From JABMQB01 sp963666575 (lineage in GTDB: Bacteria; Bacteroidota; Bacteroidia; Bacteroidales; Prolixibacteraceae): 64,000 nt of DNA. Both the position numbers and the translations under genes were made by a program. The stretch spans positions 62,001 to 126,000 of the forward strand of contig CAXXYG010000030.1 of the NCBI GenBank assembly GCA_963666575.2. The letters are read 5' to 3'. This document shows positions 22,670 to 32,351 of this stretch, in pieces. The notes below the pieces were generated by a model that saw only the letters and a program-made list of their open reading frames with translations, had not been told where the DNA came from and ran no database searches. Each line of letters opens with the position of its first letter. The first letter of the stretch is position 1.

Positions 22670-23659
22670 CTAGTTTTTTATATACACTTCAAGGGCCTTT
22701 ATTTTCCCTGAATTTGGTTTTAACTGAAATGAATTTAAGGCAGCAGGAACTAGAACTGTTTCACCTTTACCAATAACCTCTGAGCCATTACTATACTCAA
22801 TAGTAAATTCCCCCTCAAGGCACATATAAATCACAAACGAATCGAGCGAATAAATGTCCTTTTTAATAACTTTGTCGAAGGTTAACAAATTAGTTGTAAA
22901 ATACTGGCAACTTGCTAATTCAACAGGTTCATTATTTTTAACCGTATAGTTGGTTTTATAAGCCTCAACTTTTTTAAAATCGATGGCATCGATAGCGAGC
23001 TCAGTGTGAAGTTCACGTTCGTTCCCATCTTTATCTTTCCGTTCAAAATCATAAATCCGATATGTTACATCAGAGGTTTGCTGAATTTCAGCTACCAGAA
23101 TCCCCTTACATATGGCATGCACACGCCCAGCAGGAACAAAAAACACATCTCCCTCAGCTACTTCTTCGAAGTTTAAGATGTCCATGATTTTACCAGAGTT
23201 AACAGCCTCAAGGTATTTTTCCTTGTCCATTTCCTGATTAAAACCTGCATTTAATTTGGCACCATCATCGGCTTGAACAACGTACCACATTTCAGTTTTG
23301 CCAAATGCTTTGTGCCTTTCGGCAGATAATTTATCATTTGGATGGACCTGAATAGAAAGGTCATCTTGTGCATCAATAAATTTTATAAGCAATGGAAACT
23401 CTTCACCAAATTTTGTAAATGTTTTTTCACCAACCAGGTCGGCCATGTATATTTCAATCAACTCCTGAAGAGTATTTCCTTTTAAAAATCCATTTGCTAT
23501 TACCGAAACATTGTCTTTAACAGCCGACACTTCCCAGCTTTCACCACTATTGGGTAAATTTCCAAAATCTTTATTTAATACTGTTTTAAGCTTTTGCCCG
23601 CCCCAAATTTTTTCAAAATGTTGTGGCTTAAACTTCAGCGGATATAATTCATTCATCAA
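22670..23659 (-). CDS. manA: Mannose-6-phosphate isomerase, class I
   Basis: 329 aa, the short bacterial form. It interconverts mannose-6-phosphate and fructose-6-phosphate. Zinc ligands are visible in SIQVHPND (His), KTEMWYV (Glu) and AGRVHAI (His). The N-terminus LKFKPQHFEKIWGGQKL is typical for Bacteroidota. Gene order is Dabb protein, manA, engB, with a 33-bp gap and a 3-bp gap. Confidence 0.93.
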   Translation of the reverse strand: MMNELYPLKFKPQHFEKIWGGQKLKTVLNKDFGNLPNSGESWEVSAVKDNVSVIANGFLKGNTLQELIEIYMADLVGEKTFTKFGEEFPLLIKFIDAQDDLSIQVHPNDKLSAERHKAFGKTEMWYVVQADDGAKLNAGFNQEMDKEKYLEAVNSGKIMDILNFEEVAEGDVFFVPAGRVHAICKGILVAEIQQTSDVTYRIYDFERKDKDGNERELHTELAIDAIDFKKVEAYKTNYTVKNNEPVELASCQYFTTNLLTFDKVIKKDIYSLDSFVIYMCLEGEFTIEYSNGSEVIGKGETVLVPAALNSFQLKPNSGKIKALEVYIKN

Positions 23660-23692
23660 AAAAACTCTTTTGTAATTCTGTTTTATTCACTC

Positions 23693-23992
23693 TTAAAACT
23701 CAAAATCGACAGCAGCCCGGGCCTCAGTTGTTTCATTAATACGCTCAACCACCTTTAAATGTTCGGGGTGAATACGGTACCGATCAAGAGCTTCAATTGA
23801 TTCAAAATGTGAAATAAGGCAAATATCGTAACTTTTTGCCTCAAATTGGTAGTTTAAACCTATTTCCAGGTATTTAACTTCTTCAATTTTTTCTTTTAAA
23901 CTTTCAAGCAAAATTTTTAATTCAGATAATACTTCCTTTTTCTTTTCAACCGGAAATTTTTTCAGGCTAAAAAGTACTACATGGTTGATCAT
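23693..23992 (-). CDS. Dabb-domain (stress-responsive alpha/beta barrel) protein
   Basis: 99 aa. The family start MINHVVLFSLK and the strands with YLEIGLNYQFEAKSYDICLI and the end AAVDFEF fit the dimeric alpha-beta barrel (Dabb) domain. Such proteins dimerise and mostly have unknown substrates. It is the first gene of the leftward manA/engB group, with udk diverging 110 bp away. Confidence 0.88.
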   Translation of the reverse strand: MINHVVLFSLKKFPVEKKKEVLSELKILLESLKEKIEEVKYLEIGLNYQFEAKSYDICLISHFESIEALDRYRIHPEHLKVVERINETTEARAAVDFEF

Positions 23993-24101
23993 AACTTTTC
24001 GTTTATTTGTATCTTAGTAAACAGGTGCGAAAATACAATTTATTTGTAAGCGCCCTATTTTGAAAATAAATTTACGGAATAATTACATAATCGGATAACA
24101 T

Positions 24102-24722
24102 ATGTTGATAATTGGAATAGCAGGAGGAACTGGCTCGGGTAAAACAACAGTAGTAAACAAAATTATTAAACAGTTTCAGAAAGAAGAGGTTACCGTACTT
24201 TCTCACGATTCATATTATTATGACAGCAGCCACCTTCCGCTGGAAGAAAGGCAAGCCATTAATTTTGACCACCCCAACTCCATCGAATTTGATTTAATGG
24301 TAAAACATATTAAAAACCTCAAAAGTGGCAAAACAATAGATGAACCGGTTTATTCATTTCTGACATGTACACGAACCGGTGAATTTAAAAAAATCGAACC
24401 CAGGCATGTTTTAATAGTGGAAGGGATTTTATGCCTTGCTGATGAATCGCTTCGGAATTTGATGGACATTAAAATATTTGTCGATTGTGATTCGGATATT
24501 CGGTTAACACGTGTTATTCAGCGCGACATGCTTGAACGCGGCCGAAATGTTGAAGAGGTATTAACCCGTTATAAAAAAACAGTGCGCCCCAGCCATATCC
24601 AGTTTATTGAACCCACCAAACGGTTTGCCGACATCATTGTCCCACAAGGTGGTAAAAACCAGGTGGCTATTAATATATTGACAAATTTTATTCAGCAGAA
24701 TTTGCAAACTAAAAACCAGTAA
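24102..24722 (+). CDS. udk: Uridine kinase
   Basis: 206 aa. The P-loop is GGTGSGKTT (residues ~7-15), then the substrate region HDSYYYDSSHLPLEER and NFDHPNSIEFDL, and the later RDMLERGRNVEEVLTRY. The enzyme phosphorylates uridine and cytidine for pyrimidine salvage. Its stop lies 1 bp before the next start, indicating co-transcription with the exonuclease gene. Confidence 0.95.
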   Translation: MLIIGIAGGTGSGKTTVVNKIIKQFQKEEVTVLSHDSYYYDSSHLPLEERQAINFDHPNSIEFDLMVKHIKNLKSGKTIDEPVYSFLTCTRTGEFKKIEPRHVLIVEGILCLADESLRNLMDIKIFVDCDSDIRLTRVIQRDMLERGRNVEEVLTRYKKTVRPSHIQFIEPTKRFADIIVPQGGKNQVAINILTNFIQQNLQTKNQ

Positions 24723-24723
24723 A

Positions 24724-25446
24724 ATGCTTGAAAATTACCCTTCGGAAGAAATACTTTTTATTGATATTGAAACTGTACCACAATGGCCCGTATTTAGTGA
24801 TATGCCCGATAATCTTAAAAAACACTGGGAAAAGAAAATGAGTTTTCAGACGGATGAAAACACTTCCGCACCTGAACTTTTCAAACGGGCAGGGATTTAT
24901 TCTGAATTTGGTAAAATCATTTGTATTTCGGCAGGTTACATATTCCAAAAAAACGGAGAACCTCATTTTAAGGTAAAATCGTTTTACGACGAAGACGAAA
25001 AAAAACTATTAGCAGAATTTTGTAATGCCCTTGAAAAATTTTCAGCTAAAGGCAAAAAACGCCTATGTGCTCACAATGGGCAAGAATTTGACTACCCCTA
25101 CATAGCACGCCGTACAATTATTAATGGATTAAAATTACCACGTATCTTAGATATTGCAGGCGCAAAACCATGGGAAGTAAAAGACCTCTTAATAGATACA
25201 TTGCAGCTATGGAAATTCGGCGATTATAAACATTATACGTCATTAGCCCTATTATGCGACATTTTTAAAATCCCCACTCCTAAAGATGATATTGATGGAA
25301 GTGAAGTTGCAGGAGTTTATTACAATGATAAAAACCTTGAACGTATTATCCGCTATTGCGAAAAAGATACACTTGCTGTTGCCAACCTGTTTTTAAAATA
25401 CAAAGGCAAAAGTTTTATTCCACCTAAGAATATTGAGGTAGTTTAA
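24724..25446 (+). CDS. DnaQ-like 3'-5' exonuclease (PolB-type)
   Basis: 240 aa. The three exonuclease motifs are in order: LFIDIETVP (Exo I, DxE, ~12-20), CAHNGQEFDYPYIARR (Exo II, ~114-129) and IRYCEKDTLAVANL (Exo III, ~216-229). It belongs to the stand-alone proteins related to the PolB proofreading domain. It follows udk by one base. Its substrate is unknown, with DNA or RNA 3' ends expected. Confidence 0.88.
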   Translation: MLENYPSEEILFIDIETVPQWPVFSDMPDNLKKHWEKKMSFQTDENTSAPELFKRAGIYSEFGKIICISAGYIFQKNGEPHFKVKSFYDEDEKKLLAEFCNALEKFSAKGKKRLCAHNGQEFDYPYIARRTIINGLKLPRILDIAGAKPWEVKDLLIDTLQLWKFGDYKHYTSLALLCDIFKIPTPKDDIDGSEVAGVYYNDKNLERIIRYCEKDTLAVANLFLKYKGKSFIPPKNIEVV

Positions 25447-25618
25447 TTCTTGAGAAACGGTTCTCCTAAAACCTTTATTAGTTTATAACCGTATTGATAT
25501 TTAATAATGAATAAAAAAAATCAACTTTTAAACATCCAACTCTGTTTCGGTATAAAATTATGTGTTAAGAAATCACTAATTCAATAAAGAATTATTTCTT
25601 TATTATAAATAATTTTAT

Positions 25619-25626
25619 TATCTTTG
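25619..25626 (+). promoter_or_regulatory. -7 box of rex
   Basis: TATCTTTG fits TAnnTTTG and lies 30 bp before the rex start codon. No -33 match is evident. The flanking 210-bp spacer is very AT-rich. Confidence 0.45.
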
Positions 25627-25656
25627 AATCATCAATTAAAGTAGTATTTTTAAATT

Positions 25657-26337
25657 ATGCAAAACGATAGTGAAAAATATAAAATGAAAGGCAACGTACC
25701 GGAGCCAACTTTGCGAAGGATGCCGATATATTTACACTATTTAGGGAAAGTGTGCGAAAAGGGATTGTTGAATATTTCGGCACCGGTTATGGGTAAAGAT
25801 TTAAACTACGATCCGACACAAGTTGTTAAAGACCTTGCATATACAGGAGTAAAAGGAACTCCACGCATAGGTTACAATGCTTATGAATTAATTCACACCA
25901 TTGAAAATTTCCTGGGGCTTAACCGCATAAACAAAGCATTTTTAGTTGGAGCCGGAAACCTTGGATCAGCGATAATGACCTATCAATCGGGCCAGGGATT
26001 TGGACTTAAAATAGTTGCTGCTTTTGATGTCGATGAAAATAAAATTGGTACTTTAAAAGGAAATGTACAGGTATTGCACTTAAACAAATTTAAAGACCTG
26101 GTTGAACGATTAGATGTATCAATTGGCATATTAACCACACCCGAAGCTGTGGCTCAAAAAACAGCCGAAGACATGGTAAAATGGGGGATAAAAGCCATAT
26201 GGAACTTCACTCCGGCTTATCTCAAACTACCCGATAACATTATCATTCAGAATACTTCCATGTATTCGAACGTAGCAGTTTTACTTAAAAAACTGTACGA
26301 TTTAGAAACACAAAAAGATCAATCAGAAGATCAATAA
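25657..26337 (+). CDS. rex: Redox-sensing repressor Rex
   Basis: 226 aa. An N-terminal winged helix (VPEPTLRRMPIYLHYL, ISAPVMGKDLNYDPTQVVKDL) is followed by a Rossmann fold with GAGNLGSAIM (~97-106) that senses NADH/NAD+. Rex represses fermentation and respiration genes when NADH is low. It fits an organism that disposes of electrons with hydrogenase, and the hyd maturation genes in this window are possible targets. No clear Rex box was seen beside them. Confidence 0.93.
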   Translation: MQNDSEKYKMKGNVPEPTLRRMPIYLHYLGKVCEKGLLNISAPVMGKDLNYDPTQVVKDLAYTGVKGTPRIGYNAYELIHTIENFLGLNRINKAFLVGAGNLGSAIMTYQSGQGFGLKIVAAFDVDENKIGTLKGNVQVLHLNKFKDLVERLDVSIGILTTPEAVAQKTAEDMVKWGIKAIWNFTPAYLKLPDNIIIQNTSMYSNVAVLLKKLYDLETQKDQSEDQ

Positions 26338-26359
26338 TTTAACTTAAAAAATTAATACC

Positions 26360-26536
26360 ATGAAAAATTTAAAAAATTTCACACATTATCTGAAATGTAC
26401 ATTAAAGAATTTTTTCTCTATTGTAAGTCAGCCAACTAATAACTGTGGAGAAAAAAGTAATAATCAGGAAAACACAGAATTAAATAATGATTATGCCGAG
26501 GTTTATACAACAACCACTCGCTGGCAAACGGTATAA
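26360..26536 (+). CDS. Small unrecognised protein, 58 aa
   Basis: An ATG frame 23 bp behind rex and in the same direction, ending in TAA before the convergent smpB. It is basic at the start (MKNLKNFTHYLKCTLKNFF) and polar afterwards, with two Cys and the end TTTTRWQTV. No family is recognised, and Bacteroidota-like codon use is the only other support. It could be the last gene of the rex transcript or a chance frame. Confidence 0.35.
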   Translation: MKNLKNFTHYLKCTLKNFFSIVSQPTNNCGEKSNNQENTELNNDYAEVYTTTTRWQTV

Positions 26537-26565
26537 AAACAAAATTGTCTGTAAAAATATAAACC

Positions 26566-27024
26566 TTAGGCTTTCATAGCCCTGTCCATTTCACGCTTGG
26601 CATCATTACTTTTTAGTGATTGCCGTTTATCGTAGGTTTTTTTACCTCGAGCCAAAGCAATAACCAGCTTGGCCAAACCTCTATCGTTCACAAACAACCG
26701 TAACGATATCATTGTAAAACCCGACTCTTTTACCTTCTTTTCGAGTTTTTGAAGTTCTTTTTTATTCAGTAGCAATTTTCTGTCACGCCTTTCGATATGA
26801 TTATTACACGTTCCAAACTCGTATTCGGCAATGTGTAAATTTATAACATAAAGCTCGCCATTTTTAAATTGACAATACGATTCCCCCAGGTTAACTCTAC
26901 CTCCTCTAATTGATTTAATTTCTGTCCCAACCAGCTGTAGCCCGGCGACAAACGATTCAATTATTTCGTACTCGAAAGTAGCCTTCCGGTTTTTGATATT
27001 AATATTTGCTGATCGATGTGCCAT
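26566..27024 (-). CDS. smpB: SsrA-binding protein SmpB
   Basis: 152 aa. It delivers tmRNA to stalled ribosomes. The fold is covered by NRKATFEYEIIESFVAGLQL, KSIRGGRVNLGESYC and the end KKTYDKRQSLKSNDAKREM, all diagnostic. It starts 3 bp after the YIP1-family gene, indicating one transcript. tmRNA itself is not in the window. Confidence 0.95.
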   Translation of the reverse strand: MAHRSANINIKNRKATFEYEIIESFVAGLQLVGTEIKSIRGGRVNLGESYCQFKNGELYVINLHIAEYEFGTCNNHIERRDRKLLLNKKELQKLEKKVKESGFTMISLRLFVNDRGLAKLVIALARGKKTYDKRQSLKSNDAKREMDRAMKA

Positions 27025-27027
27025 TTT

Positions 27028-27588
27028 TTAATAAAATGCTATAAATACTTTCCAAAGAAACACACTTAAAAATCCGAAAACAAATAAACACAGAATTACT
27101 GAAATCAATATAAATCGGCTAAATTTTTCTTCAGGTATAGAAAACAATTTTTTTGCTCCGGTTGCGTATATATAAATCCCATAAGCACTCAACACATATA
27201 TGATATATAGTGAAGGAATTAAGCCTGAAATAAATGAAATCAGGAGTAATGGCAGGAAGGAAAAAAAGACCAGCTTTTCGGCTGCTTTTTTATTTTTTAC
27301 GCCTCCATAAGTACGTACCAGTTCATTTATTAAATAGATTGACACAAAATACTGCACCACCAATAAAATAATCTCGCGCAAGGCTTTAAAGAATGCAAAT
27401 CCTACGTAAAAATGGCTACTACTAAACCAAGTTCCAATAAAAACGGCAACAAAAACAGTTATTACCAGTGGTAGATACCCTTTTAAAAATAAACTTTCAC
27501 TTTTTATTTCTTTGCTATTTTTATGGTTCCAAAATTTTACGGGATTTATAAGTGCCCGTTTTATATTTTGAATCAAATCGATCATCAA
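27028..27588 (-). CDS. YIP1-family membrane protein
   Basis: 186 aa with four or five membrane helices (from about residues 32, 65, 110 and 155). The N-terminus NIKRALINPVKFW and the topology match Yip1-domain proteins of Bacteroidota. Their function is unknown. A minus-strand -7 box (TATTTTTG, 27627-27620) lies 32 bp upstream. It precedes smpB by 3 bp. Confidence 0.78.
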   Translation of the reverse strand: MMIDLIQNIKRALINPVKFWNHKNSKEIKSESLFLKGYLPLVITVFVAVFIGTWFSSSHFYVGFAFFKALREIILLVVQYFVSIYLINELVRTYGGVKNKKAAEKLVFFSFLPLLLISFISGLIPSLYIIYVLSAYGIYIYATGAKKLFSIPEEKFSRFILISVILCLFVFGFLSVFLWKVFIAFY

Positions 27589-27715
27589 TTAGTTTTTAAT
27601 AATTTATTTTTAAGCGCTACAAAAATAGGTTTATTGTAACAAATCGGAAATAAATTGGTATTAATTACTTATTACTTTACAATTCGGAAATTAAAGCTCA
27701 AATATAATCATCAAA

Positions 27716-29743
27716 TTAGGTTTGCGCATCCCTTTTTGCCTTCAGCAAATCTTTCAAACGAAACATTTCATCCCTTAACTGAGCAGCATCAATAAAGTTG
27801 AGTTCTTTGGCTGCGGCTTTCATCAATTTTTCTGTATTATCAATTGTTTTTTGCAATGCATCCTGGCTCATGTACTGAACAACAGGATCGGCAGCAATAT
27901 CGGCTTTCCCAGCTCCCGAATAGGCTTTCATTTGGGAACCAAATGACGATCCGTATCCAACAATTTCGCGCGATGGTTTTACAATTTGAGCCGGAGTAAT
28001 ACCATTCTCTTCGTTATATTTTAATTGTTTTTCGCGGCGGTAATTGGTCGAGTCAATGGTCCGCTGCATCGAACCGGTAATTTTATCGGCATACATTATA
28101 ACCCTCCCATTCAGGTTACGTGCTGCCCTACCCGCTGTTTGAGTCAATGACCTTTCGGAACGTAAAAAACCTTCTTTATCAGCATCTAAAATTGCCACTA
28201 GCGAAACTTCAGGTAAATCCAGCCCCTCGCGTAATAAGTTTATCCCAACCAAAACATCAAACTCGCCTTTGCGCAGACCTTCCATAATTTCAATCCGCTC
28301 AAGCGTAACAACATCTGAATGAATATACCTGGTTTTAACACCCATATTAGCAAGGTATTTGCTTAATTCTTCGGCCATTCGTTTTGTTAGGGTTGTTACC
28401 AATATTCTTTCTCCACGTTCAATACACACATTAATTTCAAACATCAAATCATCAATCTGATTGGTACTTGGCCTCACATCAATTATTGGGTCAAGCAATC
28501 CTGTAGGACGAATAATTTGTTCAACTATAATACCTTCCGATTTTGCCAGCTCATAATCGGCTGGGGTGGCACTTACATAAATAATCTGGTTGATGGTACT
28601 CTCAAACTCTTCAAATTTTAGTGGCCGGTTATCCATTGCTGCCGGTAGTCGGAATCCATATTCTACCAAATTAACTTTTCTCGAATAATCACCACCAAAC
28701 ATTGCCCTGATTTGAGGAAGGGTAACATGGCTTTCGTCGATGACAGTTAAAAAATCATCGGGGAAATAATCAAGCAAGCAGAAGGGGCGGGTTCCTGCAG
28801 TACGCCCGTCAAAATAGCGCGAATAATTTTCGATGCCGGGACAATAACCCAACTCTTTCATCATTTCCATGTCGTACTCCACACGTTCCTGAATCCGTTT
28901 AGCCTCCAATGGTTTGCCTATCTCCTTAAAAAAGTCAACCTGCCCAACCAAGTCATCCTGAATCTGGCGAATGGCAGAATTTAAACGTTCTTTGGTTGTT
29001 ACAAATATATTTGCCGGGAATATTACAGCCACATCCATTTTTTCGAGTGCATAACCCGAAACGGGGTCAAATGATTGTATTTCTTCAATTTCATCGCCCC
29101 AAAAAATAATTCGGTAAGCTATGTCGCCATAGGCTAAAAAAATATCAACCGTATCACCTTTCACCCGAAAATTCCCCCGTTGAAAATCAACTTCACTTCG
29201 TGAATACAAAGCATCAACCAATAGCCTTAAAAAAACATTACGCGAAATAGTTTGCCCCACCGATATATTGGTAATATTAGCATGAAAATCTTCGGGATTT
29301 CCAATACCATACAAACAGGAAACCGACGACACAACAATAACATCTCGCCTTCCTGAAAGCAAGGCTGAGGTTGCACTTAATCGTAATTTTTCAATTTCCT
29401 GATTAATTGACAGGTCTTTTTCGATATAGGTATTTGAAACCGGCAAATAAGCCTCAGGCTGGTAATAATCGTAATACGACACAAAATATTCGACGGCATT
29501 ATCAGGGAAAAATTGTTTCATTTCGCTGTACAACTGAGCTGCTAAGGTTTTGTTATGGCTCAAAATAAGTGTTGGCCTTTGTACTTTTTCAATCACATTT
29601 GCTATGGTGAACGTTTTACCCGAACCTGTCACACCAAGTAATGTCTGAAATTTTTCTTCACCAACAAGCCCTTCAATTAACTGTTCAATTGCTTGTGGCT
29701 GGTCTCCAGTGGGCTGGTATTCTGAAACAATTTTAAAATCCAT
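27716..29743 (-). CDS. uvrB: Excinuclease ABC subunit B
   Basis: 675 aa from ATG 29743, the family start being MDFKIVSEYQPTGDQPQAI. The frame is open to 29788, but the extra 15 residues are hydrophobic and not part of the family. Walker A is GVTGSGKT, the beta-hairpin region is YYDYYQPEAYLP, the Walker B/DEAD-like motif is VIDESHVTLPQ, and the C-terminal UVR motif (ELNFIDAAQLRDEMFRLK) contacts UvrC. UvrB is the central helicase-like factor of nucleotide excision repair. The gene stands alone, with a -7 box (TATATTTG, 29830-29823) upstream. Confidence 0.97.
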   Translation of the reverse strand: MDFKIVSEYQPTGDQPQAIEQLIEGLVGEEKFQTLLGVTGSGKTFTIANVIEKVQRPTLILSHNKTLAAQLYSEMKQFFPDNAVEYFVSYYDYYQPEAYLPVSNTYIEKDLSINQEIEKLRLSATSALLSGRRDVIVVSSVSCLYGIGNPEDFHANITNISVGQTISRNVFLRLLVDALYSRSEVDFQRGNFRVKGDTVDIFLAYGDIAYRIIFWGDEIEEIQSFDPVSGYALEKMDVAVIFPANIFVTTKERLNSAIRQIQDDLVGQVDFFKEIGKPLEAKRIQERVEYDMEMMKELGYCPGIENYSRYFDGRTAGTRPFCLLDYFPDDFLTVIDESHVTLPQIRAMFGGDYSRKVNLVEYGFRLPAAMDNRPLKFEEFESTINQIIYVSATPADYELAKSEGIIVEQIIRPTGLLDPIIDVRPSTNQIDDLMFEINVCIERGERILVTTLTKRMAEELSKYLANMGVKTRYIHSDVVTLERIEIMEGLRKGEFDVLVGINLLREGLDLPEVSLVAILDADKEGFLRSERSLTQTAGRAARNLNGRVIMYADKITGSMQRTIDSTNYRREKQLKYNEENGITPAQIVKPSREIVGYGSSFGSQMKAYSGAGKADIAADPVVQYMSQDALQKTIDNTEKLMKAAAKELNFIDAAQLRDEMFRLKDLLKAKRDAQT

Positions 29744-29977
29744 CTGTTTTATTACTAACAATACAACTATTGAAAAATTCAACTTCAATAATCACTTATA
29801 CGAGAACAACATATTTAAACGACAAATATAACGTTCTGTAAATACAATCGATACTAAATTTTTACAGTAAGGGAAATTGATTAAAAAAATAAGAGAAAAC
29901 CTAGTTCTTGTTTGTTTAAATAATATAGATATTTGTAAATAGAAAGATTGACAAAAATTGAACATAAAATAATAAGA

Positions 29978-30676
29978 ATGTATAAAATCCTATTACCACT
30001 TTTTATTATCCTACTCTGTTTAAATACACTAGGGGCCCAGGAAAAAACCGGATTGGATATTCCTCTAATAAAACCTCGGGAAATGGCATTAGGAATATAT
30101 GCTTCGACCAACGGTATTGGCGGAAACCTCATTTATTCCCTGGGAAATAAAATCGCTATCAAAGCGGGATATGAGAGTTTAAAATTTAATTACAATTTTA
30201 CTATTGAAGAAAAAGATATAAATTACGATTCAAAATTACATTATAAAACAGGTGGTATTTCATTGCTTCTCGATTATAATCTTTTTCAATTCTTATACCT
30301 TTCGGGAGGTATTGGTTTTAGTTTATTTAATCCCAAAGTTACCGGTGTTGCTGCCAGTGAAATGAAATATGGAGACATTTATATTCCAAAGGAGAAAATA
30401 GGTGACTTTGCAATCAATATAGAACCTGCAATGAAAATTTCGCCCTATTTTGGTATAGGCTTAGGGCATAATCTGGGTGTGAAAAAACGCGTTGCTTTTA
30501 ATTTTGAATTAGGAGGTTATTATTTAGGATCCCCTGAAGTTTCGATACAAGCCACCGGATTATTAACTCCTACGGCTGATCCCGCTCACGGGCAGAAAGA
30601 ATTTTATGAAAATCAACTGTCCGGTTACCGAATTTACCCGGTTATTAAATTTGGCTTATCTTATAAATTATTTTAA
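29978..30676 (+). CDS. Outer-membrane beta-barrel-like protein, unknown function
   Basis: 232 aa from ATG 29978; an upstream TTG at 29948 is less likely. A signal peptide (MYKILLPLFIILLCLNTLGA) is followed by alternating strands rich in Gly and aromatic residues, such as FLYLSGGIGFSLF and FNFELGGYYLG, ending in a C-terminal YPVIKFGLSYKLF. The last Phe fits an outer-membrane barrel of about eight to ten strands. It is followed 19 bp later by a lipoprotein gene and probably works with it at the surface. No specific family is recognised. Confidence 0.7.
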   Translation: MYKILLPLFIILLCLNTLGAQEKTGLDIPLIKPREMALGIYASTNGIGGNLIYSLGNKIAIKAGYESLKFNYNFTIEEKDINYDSKLHYKTGGISLLLDYNLFQFLYLSGGIGFSLFNPKVTGVAASEMKYGDIYIPKEKIGDFAINIEPAMKISPYFGIGLGHNLGVKKRVAFNFELGGYYLGSPEVSIQATGLLTPTADPAHGQKEFYENQLSGYRIYPVIKFGLSYKLF

Positions 30677-30695
30677 TAATTGAAAATTCTGAAAG

Positions 30696-32351
30696 ATGCG
30701 AAATAATATAAAATATAGATTATTCCAGTTAATCTTATTGGTAACAACATTGCTTATTGCAAGTAGCTGCCGTGATTTATTTGATGATCCGTTAACCGAC
30801 AAAGAAACTGGTGAGGATATTAATGTATTAATTGTCGACCTTAATTTTTTTACAACAAGGGTAACATATAATTTAATTGATGCTGCTGATGGATCGCTGA
30901 TTACAACAGATGCTGGAATTTCATTTTCAGGTAAAAATGCCAACGACATTGTTACGTTTGGGGGATTAAAAGAAGGCAATTATTCAACTTCGATTGGGCA
31001 ATTGGAATTAACTGTTGATCCAAATATTGATTATTCAGAATCTGATCCTTTTGAATTTACTGTAAATGTAGTGGCTGAAGATTACCTGCCAATGTCGAAA
31101 GGCGTTCAATTTATGGAAAAAGGAATCAAAACTGTTGAAATACAATTATCGAAAATTAGCGACCAGGAAGAAGACATTTACGGTGGCACCATTTCAACTG
31201 AAGACGGTGATACAACATTTATTTTTGGAGTTTCTTCAGGTGGTACCAAATCATTGTCGGCCGACCCCGGTCCTTATACAATCAATTACGAAATTACTTT
31301 ATCGAGCCTTCTTAAATTTACAGACCAATCAGATAGCCTGATGTTTCACTCATCAAAAGAAGTAATGGCTGCTTATTATTCAGATACATTAAATTTTATA
31401 AATATATCCACACAATCAGTTTCAAATTATCAACCATGGATTGAGCTTATTAAAGATAATGGAATTAGCAAAAATGTCATTTTTCAACTCCTTGAAAATG
31501 GTAATTTGGCAACAATAGAAGTGGCTGGAACTTTGGTCAAAGGATTAAATGGTGGAACTGTAAAAATGATAGCACATCCAAATCCTCCGGCTCCTGATTA
31601 TTTTGGATTTATAGAATTATCAGATAGTAGTGATACTTTTATTGATACCGTAAAAGTTTTTACTGCCTTGGGCGAAACATATAAATTGGCTGAAGCCTCA
31701 GGTCAAACATTGTGCACAACTGGCACAAATTTAACTTTTAAATCTTCTGTTATTTCCAGTTTTTCAATCACTGCTGATGTGTATGACCGCCAGGTTCCTC
31801 CTCAGTTAATTTCATCAATTAAATTTTCGGGAAATTTCCCTGAAGAAACAATTACAGTTGAAAACACACCTGCCATTCCGGTAACTTTAGTTTTCCGCGA
31901 CAACAATCCCTCATTTAAGCCTATCCCAAATCTGAATATCGATAATTTTTGCGAGGGAAGTGCCACCGTAACTGTTGAAGCAGAACCAAATTATAATGAA
32001 TACCAAATTGTTTTAGTAGGGTATTGCTCTAATACTCCAACTATTGCAGTAGCACCAACTTACAATGCAGAATTCAAAATTACAGGATCATCAGATCCAT
32101 GGCAAGGCGTTAATATGGCTGGGGGAGTAGCAAATTTATTAGCACTACCTAATACCCAATATGATTACCGCCTAATTTGGAAAAATCAATATGAATATAC
32201 AACAATTTGGACAGAGTTTAATGCAAAAGGGGAGTATACGCACCCCAATGAATCGCGCAGTATAACATCAAGCTTTTTGCCTGATGGCCGGATAAAGGTG
32301 AATATCGACCATGTTTTTACACAATCTATTTGCGATGATTTAAACTGGTAA
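30696..32351 (+). CDS. Large hypothetical lipoprotein (551 aa)
   Basis: The signal peptide ends in the lipobox IASSC, with Cys about residue 25, followed by Arg-Asp and a run rich in Asp and Glu. The mature protein is nearly all beta pattern and looks like several Ig-like or fibronectin-like domains (for example around residues 40-140 and 360-450), with paired Cys in the C-terminal third. An acidic sequence after the Cys can act as a surface export signal in Bacteroidota. It is co-directional with the barrel protein 19 bp upstream. I do not recognise a named family. Confidence 0.72.
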   Translation: MRNNIKYRLFQLILLVTTLLIASSCRDLFDDPLTDKETGEDINVLIVDLNFFTTRVTYNLIDAADGSLITTDAGISFSGKNANDIVTFGGLKEGNYSTSIGQLELTVDPNIDYSESDPFEFTVNVVAEDYLPMSKGVQFMEKGIKTVEIQLSKISDQEEDIYGGTISTEDGDTTFIFGVSSGGTKSLSADPGPYTINYEITLSSLLKFTDQSDSLMFHSSKEVMAAYYSDTLNFINISTQSVSNYQPWIELIKDNGISKNVIFQLLENGNLATIEVAGTLVKGLNGGTVKMIAHPNPPAPDYFGFIELSDSSDTFIDTVKVFTALGETYKLAEASGQTLCTTGTNLTFKSSVISSFSITADVYDRQVPPQLISSIKFSGNFPEETITVENTPAIPVTLVFRDNNPSFKPIPNLNIDNFCEGSATVTVEAEPNYNEYQIVLVGYCSNTPTIAVAPTYNAEFKITGSSDPWQGVNMAGGVANLLALPNTQYDYRLIWKNQYEYTTIWTEFNAKGEYTHPNESRSITSSFLPDGRIKVNIDHVFTQSICDDLNW

